Shown here: piece by piece, positions 25,118 to 35,188 of the stretch
Layout: every line of letters starts with the position of its first letter
Numbering within the stretch: the first letter of the stretch is position 1
Origin: Paraburkholderia solisilvae
GTDB lineage: Bacteria; Pseudomonadota; Gammaproteobacteria; Burkholderiales; Burkholderiaceae
Assembly: GCF_902859875.1 (NCBI RefSeq)
Contig: NZ_CADIKF010000060.1
Location: 1-43,078 of the forward strand
Direction: 5' to 3'
DNA: 43,078 nucleotides
Notes under the pieces: generated by a model
Databases searched by the model: none
What the model saw: the letters and a program-made list of their open reading frames with translations, nothing else
What the model was told of the DNA's origin: nothing
Program-made: the position numbers and the translations under genes

Positions 25118-25969
25118 ATGCACGCTAGCAGACGCCTGAGAAGCAACCGGCGTCACGGTGACCAGGCGAACCATCAGGAAAAAGTGACGGCGCGCCGACC
25201 ACTGGTTGTGGAAGGAAGCCGGACAGTATCACTTCTTTTCGATGCGCGCGGCGTGCAGAGCTGCATGCTCAAAGATGCGCCGTACGAGCTCGCTCTGGGG
25301 TACACGCGGACCATGATGGGCTTTCTGCTGTTCCAGCCGTATCCCCGTCGTATCTCGATCATAGGTCTGGGAGGTGGTTCGCTGGCGAAGTATTGTTATC
25401 GGTACCTGCCGGATACATCGATCGTTGCCGTCGAGATCAACGCTGAAGTGATTGCTCTGCGCGAGCGCTTCCGTGTGCCACGCGACGACGACCGTTTCCA
25501 GGTAGTTTGCGCCGACGGTGCGCACTATGTCACGCTCCCGGGTCGCCATCCTGATGTACTGCTGGTCGACGGCTTTCATGCCGCTGGTCTGCCAGCAGAG
25601 TTGCGCAGCACGTCCTTCTACCAGCAATGTCACCGCAGACTGGCCGATGACGGTGTGCTTGTGGTCAATCTGATGAGCGACGCCCCCTGTTTCCACCGCT
25701 GCGTAAGCTCGATCAGACAGGTGTTCGGCAATGCAGTAGCGCTTGCTCCAGCCGAAGACAGCATTGACAACGTAGCCGTCTTCGCGTGGAAGGAGTCGAT
25801 TGCGCGGCCTACTCTTGACGCCATGCTTACGCGAGCCGATAGTCTTCAGCGCGCTCACACGCTGGACCTTCGGGAAACTGCGGTGCGACTCGAATACGGC
25901 ATGCACATCGACTGGAATGCCCGCGCGACAGGCGCGGCACCGCGTAGCCGTTCGCCATCCAGCCGATAG
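25118..25969 (+). CDS. Spermidine-synthase-like (polyamine aminopropyltransferase fold) protein
   Basis: The 283-aa product has a short N-terminal strand region (VEGSRTVSLLFDARGVQSCM) and then the Rossmann core. The nucleotide-binding loop is IIGLGGGSLAKYCYRYLP, followed by the acidic strand end VAVEINAEVIALRERF, CADGAHYV and the catalytic-region LLVDGFHAAGLPAELRST with FYQQCHRRLADDGVLVVNL. This is the spermidine/spermine synthase-like family. In many bacterial orphan members the true substrate is unknown. It lies 111 bases after the previous gene and may be in the same transcript. Confidence 0.8.
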   Translation: MHASRRLRSNRRHGDQANHQEKVTARRPLVVEGSRTVSLLFDARGVQSCMLKDAPYELALGYTRTMMGFLLFQPYPRRISIIGLGGGSLAKYCYRYLPDTSIVAVEINAEVIALRERFRVPRDDDRFQVVCADGAHYVTLPGRHPDVLLVDGFHAAGLPAELRSTSFYQQCHRRLADDGVLVVNLMSDAPCFHRCVSSIRQVFGNAVALAPAEDSIDNVAVFAWKESIARPTLDAMLTRADSLQRAHTLDLRETAVRLEYGMHIDWNARATGAAPRSRSPSSR

Positions 25970-26022
25970 CGTCGATTTTATGGTCGTCGTGAATCGACAA
26001 TGTCGCCTCGAGGAAACAGGAC

Positions 26023-26163
26023 ATGACAGCAGTAACGACCGAAAACCGGATTGGCAGAGCCAGTGGCATTCTTTCCCATCCCGCCGACAGCCGACGCAAT
26101 GTGCTCCAGAACGCAATGAGTCTGCCAGGCGTTAATGGCAAACCTCACTCTGGACACCCGTGA
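26023..26163 (+). CDS. Possible 46-aa peptide
   Basis: The ATG at 26023 follows AGGAAACAGG with good spacing and opens a frame of 46 codons (MTAVTTENRIGRASGILSHP at the start). It ends shortly before the regulator gene. No homologue is recognised; evidence is limited to the ribosome site and position. Confidence 0.3.
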   Translation: MTAVTTENRIGRASGILSHPADSRRNVLQNAMSLPGVNGKPHSGHP

Positions 26164-26226
26164 CATGCAACTTCGAGTCGGTGTATTATAATTGGATTAA
26201 CATACGCTGAAGAAGATGCTGCTGAC

Positions 26227-26424
26227 ATGGAAACGAAAACTGCCCGGTTGACGGTGCTGATCGATCCGGTGAAGAAAGAAGCGTTCGAGAAATTGTGTGC
26301 GTCACAGGATCTGACACCTTCCCAGGTGGTGCGACAACTGATCCGCGAGTATCTTGAGCAGCACGGCGTCACTTATCGGACACGAAGTACGGTCGGGCCG
26401 CACCCGCGCCGGAAGGGTACCTGA
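26227..26424 (+). CDS. Ribbon-helix-helix DNA-binding protein
   Basis: The 65-aa product has the pattern of CopG/Arc-type regulators. A beta strand (ARLTVLIDP) is followed by two helices (KKEAFEKLCASQDL; PSQVVRQLIREYLEQHG) and a basic tail. It would act as a dimer or tetramer on a short palindrome. An upstream TATTATAAT segment (26192-26200) looks like a -10 element. It could control the neighbouring genes or otsA, but no target is shown. No toxin partner is seen beside it. Confidence 0.75.
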   Translation: METKTARLTVLIDPVKKEAFEKLCASQDLTPSQVVRQLIREYLEQHGVTYRTRSTVGPHPRRKGT

Positions 26425-26571
26425 CAACTCACACCGTCTGACTTCAGATAAAAATCAGATCAGATCGTAAGTATCTCGAACCAGTATCACGGAACGGCCA
26501 GCCTGGCAGTCCGTCAATTCTTTGGAATCGACTCTCCCGGGGTAGTCTGCTCAGCTTGGGGGAAATAGCTT

Positions 26572-27972
26572 GTGAGTCGTCTGGTCGTTGTTTCGAATCG
26601 CGTCGCCGATCCTCGTAAAGCCGCTGCCGGTGGACTTGCAGTAGCTGTCAAGGAAAGCCTGGAGCAGACAGGTGGACTCTGGTTCGGCTGGAGCGGAAAC
26701 ATCCATGACACCGAGTCCGGCCAGGGCACTCATGGAGAAGTCCGACTGCAAACGGTCGGCAACATCAAACTGGCCACCTGCGATCTCACGCAGGAAGATT
26801 ACGCCGGATACTATCTTGGGTATGCGAACGATGTCCTGTGGCCCGTGTTTCACTACCGGCTCGATCTCGCAAACTTCGATATCCGGTTCACCGCAACTTA
26901 CCGGCGTGTCAATCGCCAGTTTGCCAGCAGGTTGATGCCCCTGCTGCGGGCCGACGATCTCATCTGGGTTCACGACTACCATCTGATTCCGCTGGCCGCG
27001 GAGTTGCGTGCGATGGGATGCACAAACCGGATCGGCTTTTTTCTGCATATTCCAATGCCACCGCCTTTGATCATGGCAGCCATACCCGAGCATGAATGGC
27101 TCATGCGCTCGCTGTTTGCCTATGATCTTGTCGGCTTCCAGAGTCCCGCGGACGTCGCACATTTCACCAGCTACGTCGAATCGGAAGCCGGTGCCTCTCC
27201 CCTGCCAGACAACCGCCTTCTGGCGTTTAACCGGTCTGTGCGCGTCGGCGCGTTTCCGATCGGCATTGATGTGGACGGCTTTTCAGACCTTGCCACTGCG
27301 CAGGACGGTATCGAGATGTTCAACCGAATGCGTGAGGAGTACTCGAGACGCCGCCTCCTTCTCGGAGTCGACCGGCTCGATTACTCGAAGGGTCTACCGC
27401 AGCGGGTCAATGCGTTTCGAGAACTTCTCGCCCTCTACCCGGAGAACCGCAACAGCGCCACGCTTATTCAGATCGCTTCGCCAAGCCGCGAGGACGTGAG
27501 CGCATACAGCATTCTACGTTCGCAAATGGACAGTCTGTGTGGCGCAATCAACGGCGAGTATGGCGAACTCGACTGGATGCCGGTGCGCTACATCCATCGC
27601 AATGTCGCTCGCAAGCGGTTACCTGGCCTGTATCGCGCAAGCCGCGTTGCACTCGTTACCCCTTTGCGCGACGGCATGAATCTCGTAGCCAAGGAGTTTA
27701 TCGCCGCGCAAGATCCGACCGACCCGGGTGTGCTGGTATTGTCCCGTTTTGCCGGCGCGGCTGAGCAATTGAAGGACGCGCTGCTGGTCAATCCGTACGA
27801 CACACAAGGAACGGCTCACTCCATCCAGCGCGCGCTCACGATGCCGCTTGACGAGCGCATCAGGCGGCATAAGACACTGATGAGCCAGATACGCCAGTTC
27901 GATGTGCGTTGGTGGTCTTCCAGCTTCCTGGATGCACTTGCACAGACGGCAACGACCGACATGGCTTCCTAG
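26572..27972 (+). CDS. otsA: Trehalose-6-phosphate synthase
   Basis: This 466-aa glycosyltransferase family 20 enzyme makes trehalose-6-phosphate from UDP-glucose and glucose-6-phosphate. Key family segments are SRLVVVSNRVADPRKAAAGG, LIWVHDYHLIPLAAELRAMG, FFLHIPMPPP, LLGVDRLDYSKGLPQRVNAF and LVTPLRDGMNLVAKEFIAAQ. The start is GTG at 26572 behind GGGGGA. Length and motifs are complete. No otsB phosphatase lies nearby, so dephosphorylation must be encoded elsewhere. Confidence 0.93.
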   Translation: MSRLVVVSNRVADPRKAAAGGLAVAVKESLEQTGGLWFGWSGNIHDTESGQGTHGEVRLQTVGNIKLATCDLTQEDYAGYYLGYANDVLWPVFHYRLDLANFDIRFTATYRRVNRQFASRLMPLLRADDLIWVHDYHLIPLAAELRAMGCTNRIGFFLHIPMPPPLIMAAIPEHEWLMRSLFAYDLVGFQSPADVAHFTSYVESEAGASPLPDNRLLAFNRSVRVGAFPIGIDVDGFSDLATAQDGIEMFNRMREEYSRRRLLLGVDRLDYSKGLPQRVNAFRELLALYPENRNSATLIQIASPSREDVSAYSILRSQMDSLCGAINGEYGELDWMPVRYIHRNVARKRLPGLYRASRVALVTPLRDGMNLVAKEFIAAQDPTDPGVLVLSRFAGAAEQLKDALLVNPYDTQGTAHSIQRALTMPLDERIRRHKTLMSQIRQFDVRWWSSSFLDALAQTATTDMAS

Positions 27973-28485
27973 ACGCCGACCGGCAACGCATACTGTTTAA
28001 ACCGGTGTTCGGCGGTCGTGGCACCAGCCCGCGCGGGAGATCATATGACGCTCCATCGGGCGCGGAAAAACTCTCAATGCATCACGCGAACCGCCGGGAA
28101 AGTGCCACCGGTCTGCTATTCACAGACCATCGACTGGGGCAATGCGAAGCGTAACTACTAGCGAGAAGACGCTTTCGCAGCCGCACGTAAAGCGAAACCC
28201 TGTGTAGGCCGCACTGCGCGGTCATGGAACCAGCCGTGGCATTGCGGGATTTTCTGGTGTGGCGTATCAAGGGGATTTTCCCGATTTGCATCACTGGGTG
28301 CTCTCCCGCAAGCGAGATGCCATTTCAGCAAGTCATCGATTTCGCATAAAGCAAGAACAATCAAATTGTGAAGCAGCATCAGGCGCCTGCCTATAAATAG
28401 GAATCAATTTATTTTTTTATTGAAAAACCCGTAATCGTCGACAAGAATTCCAGAGCGACAAGACAGCCCTCGACGAGGTCATGTC
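27973..28485. other. Gap between otsA and the autotransporter
   Basis: No gene is well supported. A minus-strand frame at 28158-28379 (MLLHNLIVLALCEIDDLLKW at the start) is a weak candidate. The last 100 bases are AT-rich (around 28395-28435) and probably hold the autotransporter promoter. GAGG near 28476 is the ribosome site for ATG 28486. Confidence 0.4.
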
Positions 28486-31388
28486 ATGGCTTCAGGAAAA
28501 GCATCTATCGATTTCAGTCTAAAGCCGTGGCCATTTTCAATTGGCCGGAAGCTGCTTTTAGCATTAAAACTTTTGCTGATCTTCACGTTGTATTTTTTGC
28601 TATTTCCATAGCACATGCCGCAAATTGCTCATCGTCCGGCGGTGAATACAACAATAGCGGCGGCGCATGTACCGTGCCACCGGGACCTGGCGCCGGACGT
28701 ATTACCGCAACGGGCAGCGGGGCAATTACCGCAAACGGCGTGACCGTCGATGTCCCGTTCGGCACTGCAGCCATCGCGCAGAATGGAGGGTCGATCCTGT
28801 TCGGCATCGACCCTGCGGCGGGCAACTCTAAAATCGTCGAGCGCTTCAGCGGAGCCGGCGGCCTGATCGGCCTGTTCGCAACCGGTGGGGGCAGCCAGAT
28901 CTCGGCGACAGGACTGGTCGTCAACCTGCCCGGCAGCGGCAATATCATGGCCGAAGCCGCGAACGGCGCACTCATCGATCTGGAAAGCGGCACGTCGATC
29001 TCGATCCAGTCCGGTGGCGGCAGCCAGGTACTGCTCGCTACGGGCACCAGTAGCCGCATCACTGCGAACAACATTACGATCAGCGGCTCCACCGGAGGTG
29101 GTGACTTCGGCGTGCACAGCACGCTTGGTGCAAGCATCGCGTTGGCGGATAGCAGCGTTACCCTCAGTTCACCAGGCGGCGGCCTCACGGGCATACTCGC
29201 TGAAAACGGGAGTTCATTGACGGCAAGCGGCACGACGATCAACATCTCCGCGTCGGGCAACAACGTCGCGGTGAAATCGGCAAGCGGAAGCACCGTGCAG
29301 CTGAGCGGCGGCTCCGTCACGATGACGGGAACGAGCGGCGAAACAGCCCTCATGGCTCAGGGCGCGGCACTGAGTGCGAACGATGTCGCTATCGGCGTCA
29401 CCGGCGGCCAGTCGTCCGCCGGGACGGTGCAAAACGGCGGCACGATGTCGATCAGCGGCGGCTCCGTGAGCGCGACGGGAAGCGGGTCAGTCGGCTTTTT
29501 CGTCAACGGTTCGGCTGGCGTGGCCAATTCGCTCACGCGCCAATACGACCGTGAGTTCAACGGCGGACTCCTTCCGCGTGCAAGGCGCGAATGCGAGCAT
29601 CAGGTTGACTGGCACGACCGCCGTCGACAACAACGGTGTGCTGTTGAGCACGCAGGCGCCGTCGGTCACTACATTCGACGCGGGACAATCTACACTTAGC
29701 GGCGCGATCACGACGGGCGCGGGCAGCACGAACAACGTCACGCTGCATGACGGTTCTGTCTGGACGGTGACTGGCAATTCGTCGGCGACCACCCTCGTTA
29801 GCAACGCAAGCACGATCGTCTTTGCCGCGCCAACAGGCGACGTTACGCAGGCGGCCGGCTACAAGACAATCACGGCGGGCAGCTATAGCGGCACGAGCGC
29901 ATTGATGCAGATCAACACGTACCTCGGCGGTGACGGTTCGCCGTCGGACCGTCTGATCGTCAATGGCGGCACCGCGACGGGCGCGACGACGCTCGTCGTC
30001 CACAACACGACCGGCCCCGGTGCGATGACACAAGCCGACGGAATTCAGGTTGTGCAGACCATCAATGGCGCGACGGGCGCTTCAGGCGCATTTTCGCTGC
30101 CGCAGCGGCTGCGCGCGGGCGCCTACTACTACGACCTCTTTCGCGGCAGCATCACCGGTGGCAGCCCCAACGACTGGTTTCTGCGGTCGGCTTTCGTTGC
30201 GCCACCTCCTCTGGTGGTGCCGCCCGGCACTGTCGAGCCGCCGGGGACGACACAGCCACCGGGTACGACAACGCCACCGGGCACGACGACACCGCCCAGC
30301 GAAACTATTCCGCCAGCCGAGGTCAAGCCCGGGCCGCCGTCGTTCGCGGAAGATCCGCCGCCTGCCGAGCTTGTGCCAGGTCAGCTCTACCCGATCGTCG
30401 GCCCTGAGCTCGCGACCTACGGTGTGATTCAACCGATCGCGCGACAAATGGGCGTCACGATGCTCGGCACGCTGCACGAGCGCATCGGCGACACGCTCAC
30501 GAGTCAGAACGTCGCTGCCGATCGCGAAGGCTGGGTCGATTCCGCTTGGGGGCGCATCATTGCGCAACAGATCGACAACCGTTATCGCGCCTACGCCAAT
30601 CCGGAAACAGGCGGCCAGTTGCTCGGCCTGCAAGCAGGACTCGATCTGTGGCGCGGCAGCTTATGGCCCGGCCATCGTGATGTCGCGGGTCTCTACTTCG
30701 CGTACGGCAACAGCAATGTCAGCGTCGATGGTCTCGTGACCAACGCCGCGGCCACCGCGTACGAAATGACACGTACGGGACGGCTCAATCTGAATGCATA
30801 CTCGGGCGGCGCCTACTGGACGCATTACGGCCCCGGCGGCTGGTATCTCGATGCCGTGTTCCAGGGCACGGCTTACGACGGCGAAGCGACGACTCAAACC
30901 TCGACCTTGCCAGCGAACGGTCACGGCTTCATCACGTCCCTGGAGGGCGGCTACCCGATCCCGCTGCCGCTTGGGGCCAGCTTTATTCTCGAGCCACAAA
31001 TGCAACTGATCTGGCAACGCGTCGATTTCAGCGCGCGAAGCGATGGCACGGAGCCCATCGATCCAGGCACGACGACCGGCCTGACCGGACGCATCGGCGT
31101 ACGCGGTCAGTGGACCATCGAGCGCACCGACGGGGAGGTCTGGCAGCCGTATGCGCGTGCGAACCTCTGGCGTGATTGGGGTGGCGACGCGACTACGCTG
31201 TTTGGTAACGACGCTGTGCCGCTCGCGGAAGAAGCGACGCGGCTCGAGTTCGCTGGCGGCATAACCGCGAAAATCAGCCGGCGAATGAGTCTTTATGCGC
31301 AGGCCGGATATCAGTTCGCGCTTGGCGGCACGGACGGGGACGACGTCAGGGCATACAGGGTGATCTCGGCGTGCGTTACACGTGGTGA
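28486..31388 (+). pseudogene. Autotransporter (type Va secretion) with three frameshifts
   Basis: Reading across three breaks gives one autotransporter. From ATG 28486 the frame encodes basic MASGKASIDFSLKPWPFSIG and then a hydrophobic RKLLLALKLLLIFTLYF signal. One extra T in the T6 run (28593-28598) joins it to AISIAHAANCSSSGG with an AHA cleavage site. The passenger is Ser/Gly/Thr-rich with short beta-repeat units such as GSGSVGFFVNGS. A second break lies near 29537 (one base too many). The next segment runs through a PPGTT-repeat linker (about 30220-30300) into a 12-strand barrel domain (GWVDSAWGRIIAQQIDNRYR). A third break near 31350 (one G missing) hides the proper end GIQGDLGVRYTW, with stop at 31386-31388. 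As read, the two main open pieces are 28527-29699 and 29551-31431. No full-length protein can be made. Confidence 0.8.
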
Positions 31389-31684
31389 CGTGGTTTCGGC
31401 GTGCACCGGCGACAAACATGAGAACAGTTGAATTAAAAGCATCGCGGTTTGCACTGTCCACTCTTCGGTGCGCCACTGACATGACGAGCACGTTCCGACC
31501 GAAAGCGGACGCTGTCGACCTGGGCTCGACTGCCCGTACATGCTAGCAAAACGGATATCCAGGACTTGGAGCGCAATGATTTGACTGCCGCCACAATTTC
31601 CATATTGCGACGCAGCAAAATATGTATAGACTGGAAAACGAGCCTTTATTCGCGCGCTTGCAGTTCTGATATGGAGCATGCGCC

Positions 31685-31903
31685 ATGTCGATTTTCCAGC
31701 GTTCACATCACCCGGATTCCCTTGAATTGCACGTGTTTGAGCAGGCCGGAGGCTGGCATTGGGGCATCACCGTTCCGCGAGCGAGGGGATGCGGATTCAA
31801 ACTGATTGCCTTCAGTGAGAAAACTTTTCCGGTCGAGGACGCCGCACGTGCTGATGGGAACCAAGCGATAGCAGAGCTTTCAGACGTCGACATACGCAGC
31901 TGA
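31685..31903 (+). CDS. Small unknown protein
   Basis: The 72-aa product (SLELHVFEQAGGWHWGITVP; then KLIAFSEKTFPVEDAARADG) has ordinary soluble-protein composition. GGAG lies about 9 bases before the ATG. I believe similar short proteins occur in Burkholderia-type genomes but know no function. Confidence 0.6.
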   Translation: MSIFQRSHHPDSLELHVFEQAGGWHWGITVPRARGCGFKLIAFSEKTFPVEDAARADGNQAIAELSDVDIRS

Positions 31904-32018
31904 TTCGCCAGTTACGCAGCTTGTCACGAACCGTCACGCAGACGGTGGCCGCCTTCGGAGGGCATTTCATTCGGATACTATCGACCTCGCTACTTTCCAC
32001 CTCCTTCACTCGTCAGCG

Positions 32019-32264
32019 ATGCATAAAGATGTCTCGTTCCGCTGCCGGGAATGCACGCGCAAGCAATACGCGTCGGGTCGCCTGCGACTCGCGACCGACC
32101 GTCTGATGCACGCCGATGCGGACGTTGAGAAGACGCTCGCTACTCGCTGGGTGAATGCATGGGCGAGTGCGGTGGGCAATATTCGCTTTTCCGCGCTCGT
32201 CGATGGCGCTTGGGGTACAAGCCCGCGCGGTGACCACTTGAAATCGCGACCAATGGAATTCTGA
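32019..32264 (+). CDS. Possible small unknown protein
   Basis: This 81-codon frame looks moderately protein-like (CRECTRKQYASGRLRLATDR). It has no clear ribosome site. An overlapping minus-strand frame is longer but Ser/Arg-rich and less likely. Confidence 0.35.
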   Translation: MHKDVSFRCRECTRKQYASGRLRLATDRLMHADADVEKTLATRWVNAWASAVGNIRFSALVDGAWGTSPRGDHLKSRPMEF

Positions 32265-32340
32265 GGCATTTCGGAATCGCAACTTCGTGCGTCCACGTCG
32301 CTCTGGCTCGACAAGAGCAAATACACTTTGGAGAATTTTG

Positions 32341-32688
32341 ATGAGCAAGAAAATGTCGTCCGCCAATGACAGCGACTCGAATGCAACAACGGTTCTGGCG
32401 TTGGTGGCGCTGACAATACAGGTCAAGGGACTCGTCCAGGACGGATCGCTAGATAGCCGCTTTGCCGCGAAACTCGTAAAGCGATTGAAGAAGGAGGCTG
32501 ACATCGTCGCTGCAGGCGACAATGTGACGAAGGCTGGGAACAAGGAACTGAACAAAGCTTTCGACGCGGTCGACGCGGTGCTGCGCGACCATGATGCAGC
32601 ATTGTTAGTCACGGCCAACGCAGCACTGCGCGAGACCGACAATACGACTGGTGGCAAGAAGTCGCAGCAACGACCAAAGGAGGGCTGA
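32341..32688 (+). CDS. Small helical unknown protein
   Basis: The 115-aa product starts MSKKMSSANDSDSNATT and continues as alpha-helical sequence rich in Lys, Asp and Ala (LKKEADIVAAGDNVTKAGNK). GGAG stands about 7 bases before ATG 32341, which is preferred over the upstream in-frame ATG at 32287. It has no membrane segment and no recognised domain. Confidence 0.6.
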   Translation: MSKKMSSANDSDSNATTVLALVALTIQVKGLVQDGSLDSRFAAKLVKRLKKEADIVAAGDNVTKAGNKELNKAFDAVDAVLRDHDAALLVTANAALRETDNTTGGKKSQQRPKEG

Positions 32689-32940
32689 CCTGACCACTGC
32701 ATGTCGCAAGCATCCGACTTCCACAAACAGACACTGTCGCGGTTCGCTTTCAATTGTCCAGGCTCGATCAAGCGCTGCAGCGCCTACACAAATCGGACAT
32801 TCGAGGCGACAGGACGAACATCGGTTATCGGCCGAATTCGGAAGGCAAAGTCGGTCGAGTGGTCACTACGACACATCAGTCTCGAGCTTCCGTAACCAAC
32901 CCATATGGGACATCAATAACGACAATGTCTAACGGCCGTT

Positions 32941-33301
32941 TTGGACCAAGAGGCGGTCCCTCGACATCACTTGCCCCGCTTCCAAAGTCGATCAATGCTT
33001 CGCCGTGCGATTTCTACTGCTCCAGGCGATGAACGAGCCAAGCCCTGCGCATGTCCTATTCACGATGCAATGAAGGCAGACATGAGCTATCAGAAGGACA
33101 GCGCACAAGAAATTGTCGAGTTTCCAGGCGGGTAGTACGTGGGTCTGTTTTTCGGATCAGACGTCACACGCCGTCCTGTCCGGACAGCTTATGTTCAAGC
33201 AAACATCCTTCCTGCATGCGATGGCATTGCTCCAGTCCGCCTACGGACCGCTCGCGATTCTGGAGAGACTGTCCGGCCGACATCTTGTTCCGCGTGACTG
33301 A
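32941..33301 (+). pseudogene. C-terminal fragment of Kdo hydroxylase (KdoO)
   Basis: Two adjoining frames give the end of KdoO, the Fe(II)/2-oxoglutarate enzyme that hydroxylates Kdo of lipopolysaccharide. Frame one has HDAMKADMSYQKDSAQEIVE and FPGG. After one extra G near 33127-33131 the other frame continues STWVCFSDQTSHAVLSGQLM and ends GPLAILERLSGRHLV. The N-terminal two thirds of the gene are missing. Identification rests on my memory of this family's C-terminus. Confidence 0.55.
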
Positions 33302-33417
33302 TTGCCACCCATGTGCGCCGGTGTCGCCGTTGGCGGCGATGCCGAGCCTTCGCGCAGTCACGTTGAACGCCGGCGCCAGGCCTGCTCCGCGGGCGTCGGC
33401 GTTTTCAATCCCTAATG

Positions 33418-34170
33418 TCAGCCGTTCAGCGTGCGGCCTCCGTCGACCACGATTTCGGCGCCGAGCGTCCACGCTGATTCGTCCGCCGCGAGGTACACCA
33501 CGGCTTTCGCGACTTCTTCCGGCCTCCCGAAGCGGCCGGTCGGAATGGTACGGACGATGTCCTGATTGACCTGCTCACGGTAGGCGTCGGGAATGCCGAG
33601 TTTGTCGTAGAGCGGCGTGTCGACCGGGCCGGGGCTGACCGCGTTGACGCGCACGCCGCGATCGAGCAGTTCGCTCGACAGCGTCTTCGAGAAGTTGAGC
33701 AAAGCCGCCTTGGTCGCCGCATAGACCGACGATCGGGCCGCACCTACGTGTGCATTGATCGATGTGTTGAGCACGACCGAAGCCGGCCTGGAGAAGACCG
33801 GCAACAGTGCCTGCATCAAAAAGTACGGCCCCTTGACGTTGACGGCGAACGAGCGCTCGAACATCTCTTCCGTCCATGCTTCGATCGGCTGCCAGACGGA
33901 GACGCCAGCATTCAGGAAGGCGACGTCGAGCTGGCCATAGTGCGCCTCGATGGTTTGCGCGAGCTGGTGCTGCCTGGTGACATCGCCCGAATCGGCTCGT
34001 AGCACGAGTACATCGGAACCCAGTTCGACCTGGGCGCTGGCAATCCTGTCCGGGTTGTTCCCGGTGATGACTACACGCGCGCCTTCGGCCAGAAACTGCT
34101 TTGCGGTTGCGAGGCCGATGCCGGTCGTGCCGCCGGTGATGAGTGTGCGTTTGCCTTGCAGGCGGGACAT
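33418..34170 (-). CDS. Short-chain dehydrogenase/reductase
   Basis: This 250-aa classical SDR has cofactor motif GGTTGIG (TLITGGTTGIGLATAKQFLA), NAG at the fold centre (VAFLNAGVSVWQP), catalytic Ser in NTSINAHVG, the YxxxK motif in SVYAATKAALLNF, and SPGPVDTPLYDKLGI after it. The end IVVDGGRTL is typical. The ATG at 34170 follows AGGAG with spacing 7. It is divergent from a LysR gene, a usual arrangement for a regulator and its target. Substrate unknown. Confidence 0.9.
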   Translation of the reverse strand: MSRLQGKRTLITGGTTGIGLATAKQFLAEGARVVITGNNPDRIASAQVELGSDVLVLRADSGDVTRQHQLAQTIEAHYGQLDVAFLNAGVSVWQPIEAWTEEMFERSFAVNVKGPYFLMQALLPVFSRPASVVLNTSINAHVGAARSSVYAATKAALLNFSKTLSSELLDRGVRVNAVSPGPVDTPLYDKLGIPDAYREQVNQDIVRTIPTGRFGRPEEVAKAVVYLAADESAWTLGAEIVVDGGRTLNG

Positions 34171-34263
34171 GGAAGTGCTCCTGAGTGAAATGAATGCCAG
34201 CGGCACGGTGGCGGCTGGCCAGTCCGAAGCATGGACCTATGTCAGTGAATCGATAAGACTGGG

Positions 34264-34290
34264 AATTGGCATATAATTCATGCCTCAATT
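34264..34290. promoter_or_regulatory. Operator-like dyad overlapping TATAAT
   Basis: AATTGGCAT (34264-34272) and ATGCCTCAATT (34280-34290) are inverted repeats with one bulged base, separated by 7 bases that include TATAAT (34273-34278). This lies between the divergent SDR and LysR genes and fits a LysR binding and autoregulation site. Confidence 0.55.
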
Positions 34291-34313
34291 GCATAGGTGT
34301 GGGGAGGCGGGAT

Positions 34314-34803
34314 TTGGATCGGTTTCTGCAGATGACCTGCTTCGCCCGCGCGGTTGAAACGGGCAGCTTTTCCGCTGCGGCGCGCGACCTGGGTCTTGGG
34401 CAACCCAATGTGAGCCGGTACGTCGCTACGCTGGAAGAACATCTGCAGACGCGGCTCCTGCTGCGGACCACGCGCCGGCTCGCTCTGACGCCCGAGGGCG
34501 AGCGCTATTACGCGGAGGTCCGGCGGATACTCGATGCAGTCGCGGAATCGGAGTCCTCACTACGCGATGAAACAGAGCCCGCAGGGCTGCTGCGCGTCGC
34601 CTGTCCAACGGCATTGGCGCACGCGTTCGTGCTGCCGCTGGTGCCGGCTTTCCTCGCTCGCTACCCCGGCCTCACGCTCGATCTGCAGATCGGCGACCGG
34701 TACGTGAACCTTGTCGACGAGGGCGCCGAACTGGCCATCCGTATCGGGCATCTGGAGGACAGCACGCTGCGTGCGCGCCGCATCGGTAGGTTCGAACGAG
34801 TAT
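34314..34803 (+). pseudogene. LysR-family regulator, 3' half deleted
   Basis: The start is a TTG at 34314 behind an excellent GGGGAGG. The protein opens with a LysR HTH (FARAVETGSFSAAARDLGLG, QPNVSRYVATLEEHLQTRLL) and enters the effector domain (LRVACPTALAHAFVLPLVPA; EGAELAIRIGHLEDSTLRAR). At about 34800, in RRIGRFERV, it stops matching and the frame ends at 34838 inside unrelated sequence. About 130 residues of the effector domain are lost. It may still bind DNA but cannot sense its ligand normally. The joint is with a HORMA gene fragment. Confidence 0.85.
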
Positions 34804-35188
34804 CGTCAACTACGAGAGCGAGGCCATCGAGTTGCTGAAGGCAGGATATTTTTGAACGCTCACGGTCGGCTTTCTGCGTGGCGGACTGTGGGTCGAGCCG
34901 ACGCTGCGTTACACGGCGCGCGACCTCGCAGGCATGGCCGCTAATGACGGCGACCCGGGCCCGGCCGCTTCCGGGCTGCGACGTTTCGGGCGCGACCTTC
35001 CACAACTACGTGACATACCCGGCGGCTGGGGACGCCTGTCGGAAAGTCAGAAAGATGCCTTTAAGCGCCGGATGCCGTTCTATCGCACAGGAATGCCTCA
35101 ACCGACGGTGAACGGCTATTTGTTGGACGACAAGACGTACTCGGCCGGCAGCCGGGCACCGAACCGCGCAAGCGTGAGGGCCTATTGA
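34804..35188 (+). pseudogene. Remnant of CBASS HORMA-domain gene
   Basis: The frame reads VNYESEAIELLKAGYF, stop, TLTVGFLRGGLWVEPTLRYT with ARDLAG, a garbled middle, then LSESQKDAFKRRMPFYRTGM and VRAY. This matches the C-terminal two thirds of the bacterial HORMA family of type III CBASS as I remember it. The middle (34950-35030) reads GCDVSGATFHNYVTY in the next frame, so two compensating frameshifts exist, plus one in-frame TGA near 34855. The N-terminus is replaced by LysR sequence. Its stop overlaps the ATG of the following ATPase (TGATG), as in intact operons. Confidence 0.7.

Noticed and set aside
28583..29353. 256-codon minus-strand frame opposite the autotransporter passenger
   Set aside because: Its Pro/Val/Leu composition mirrors the Gly/Ser/Thr repeats of the real passenger.
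32013..32771. 252-codon minus-strand frame
   Set aside because: It is Ser/Ala/Arg-rich and antisense to better-supported small plus-strand genes with ribosome sites.
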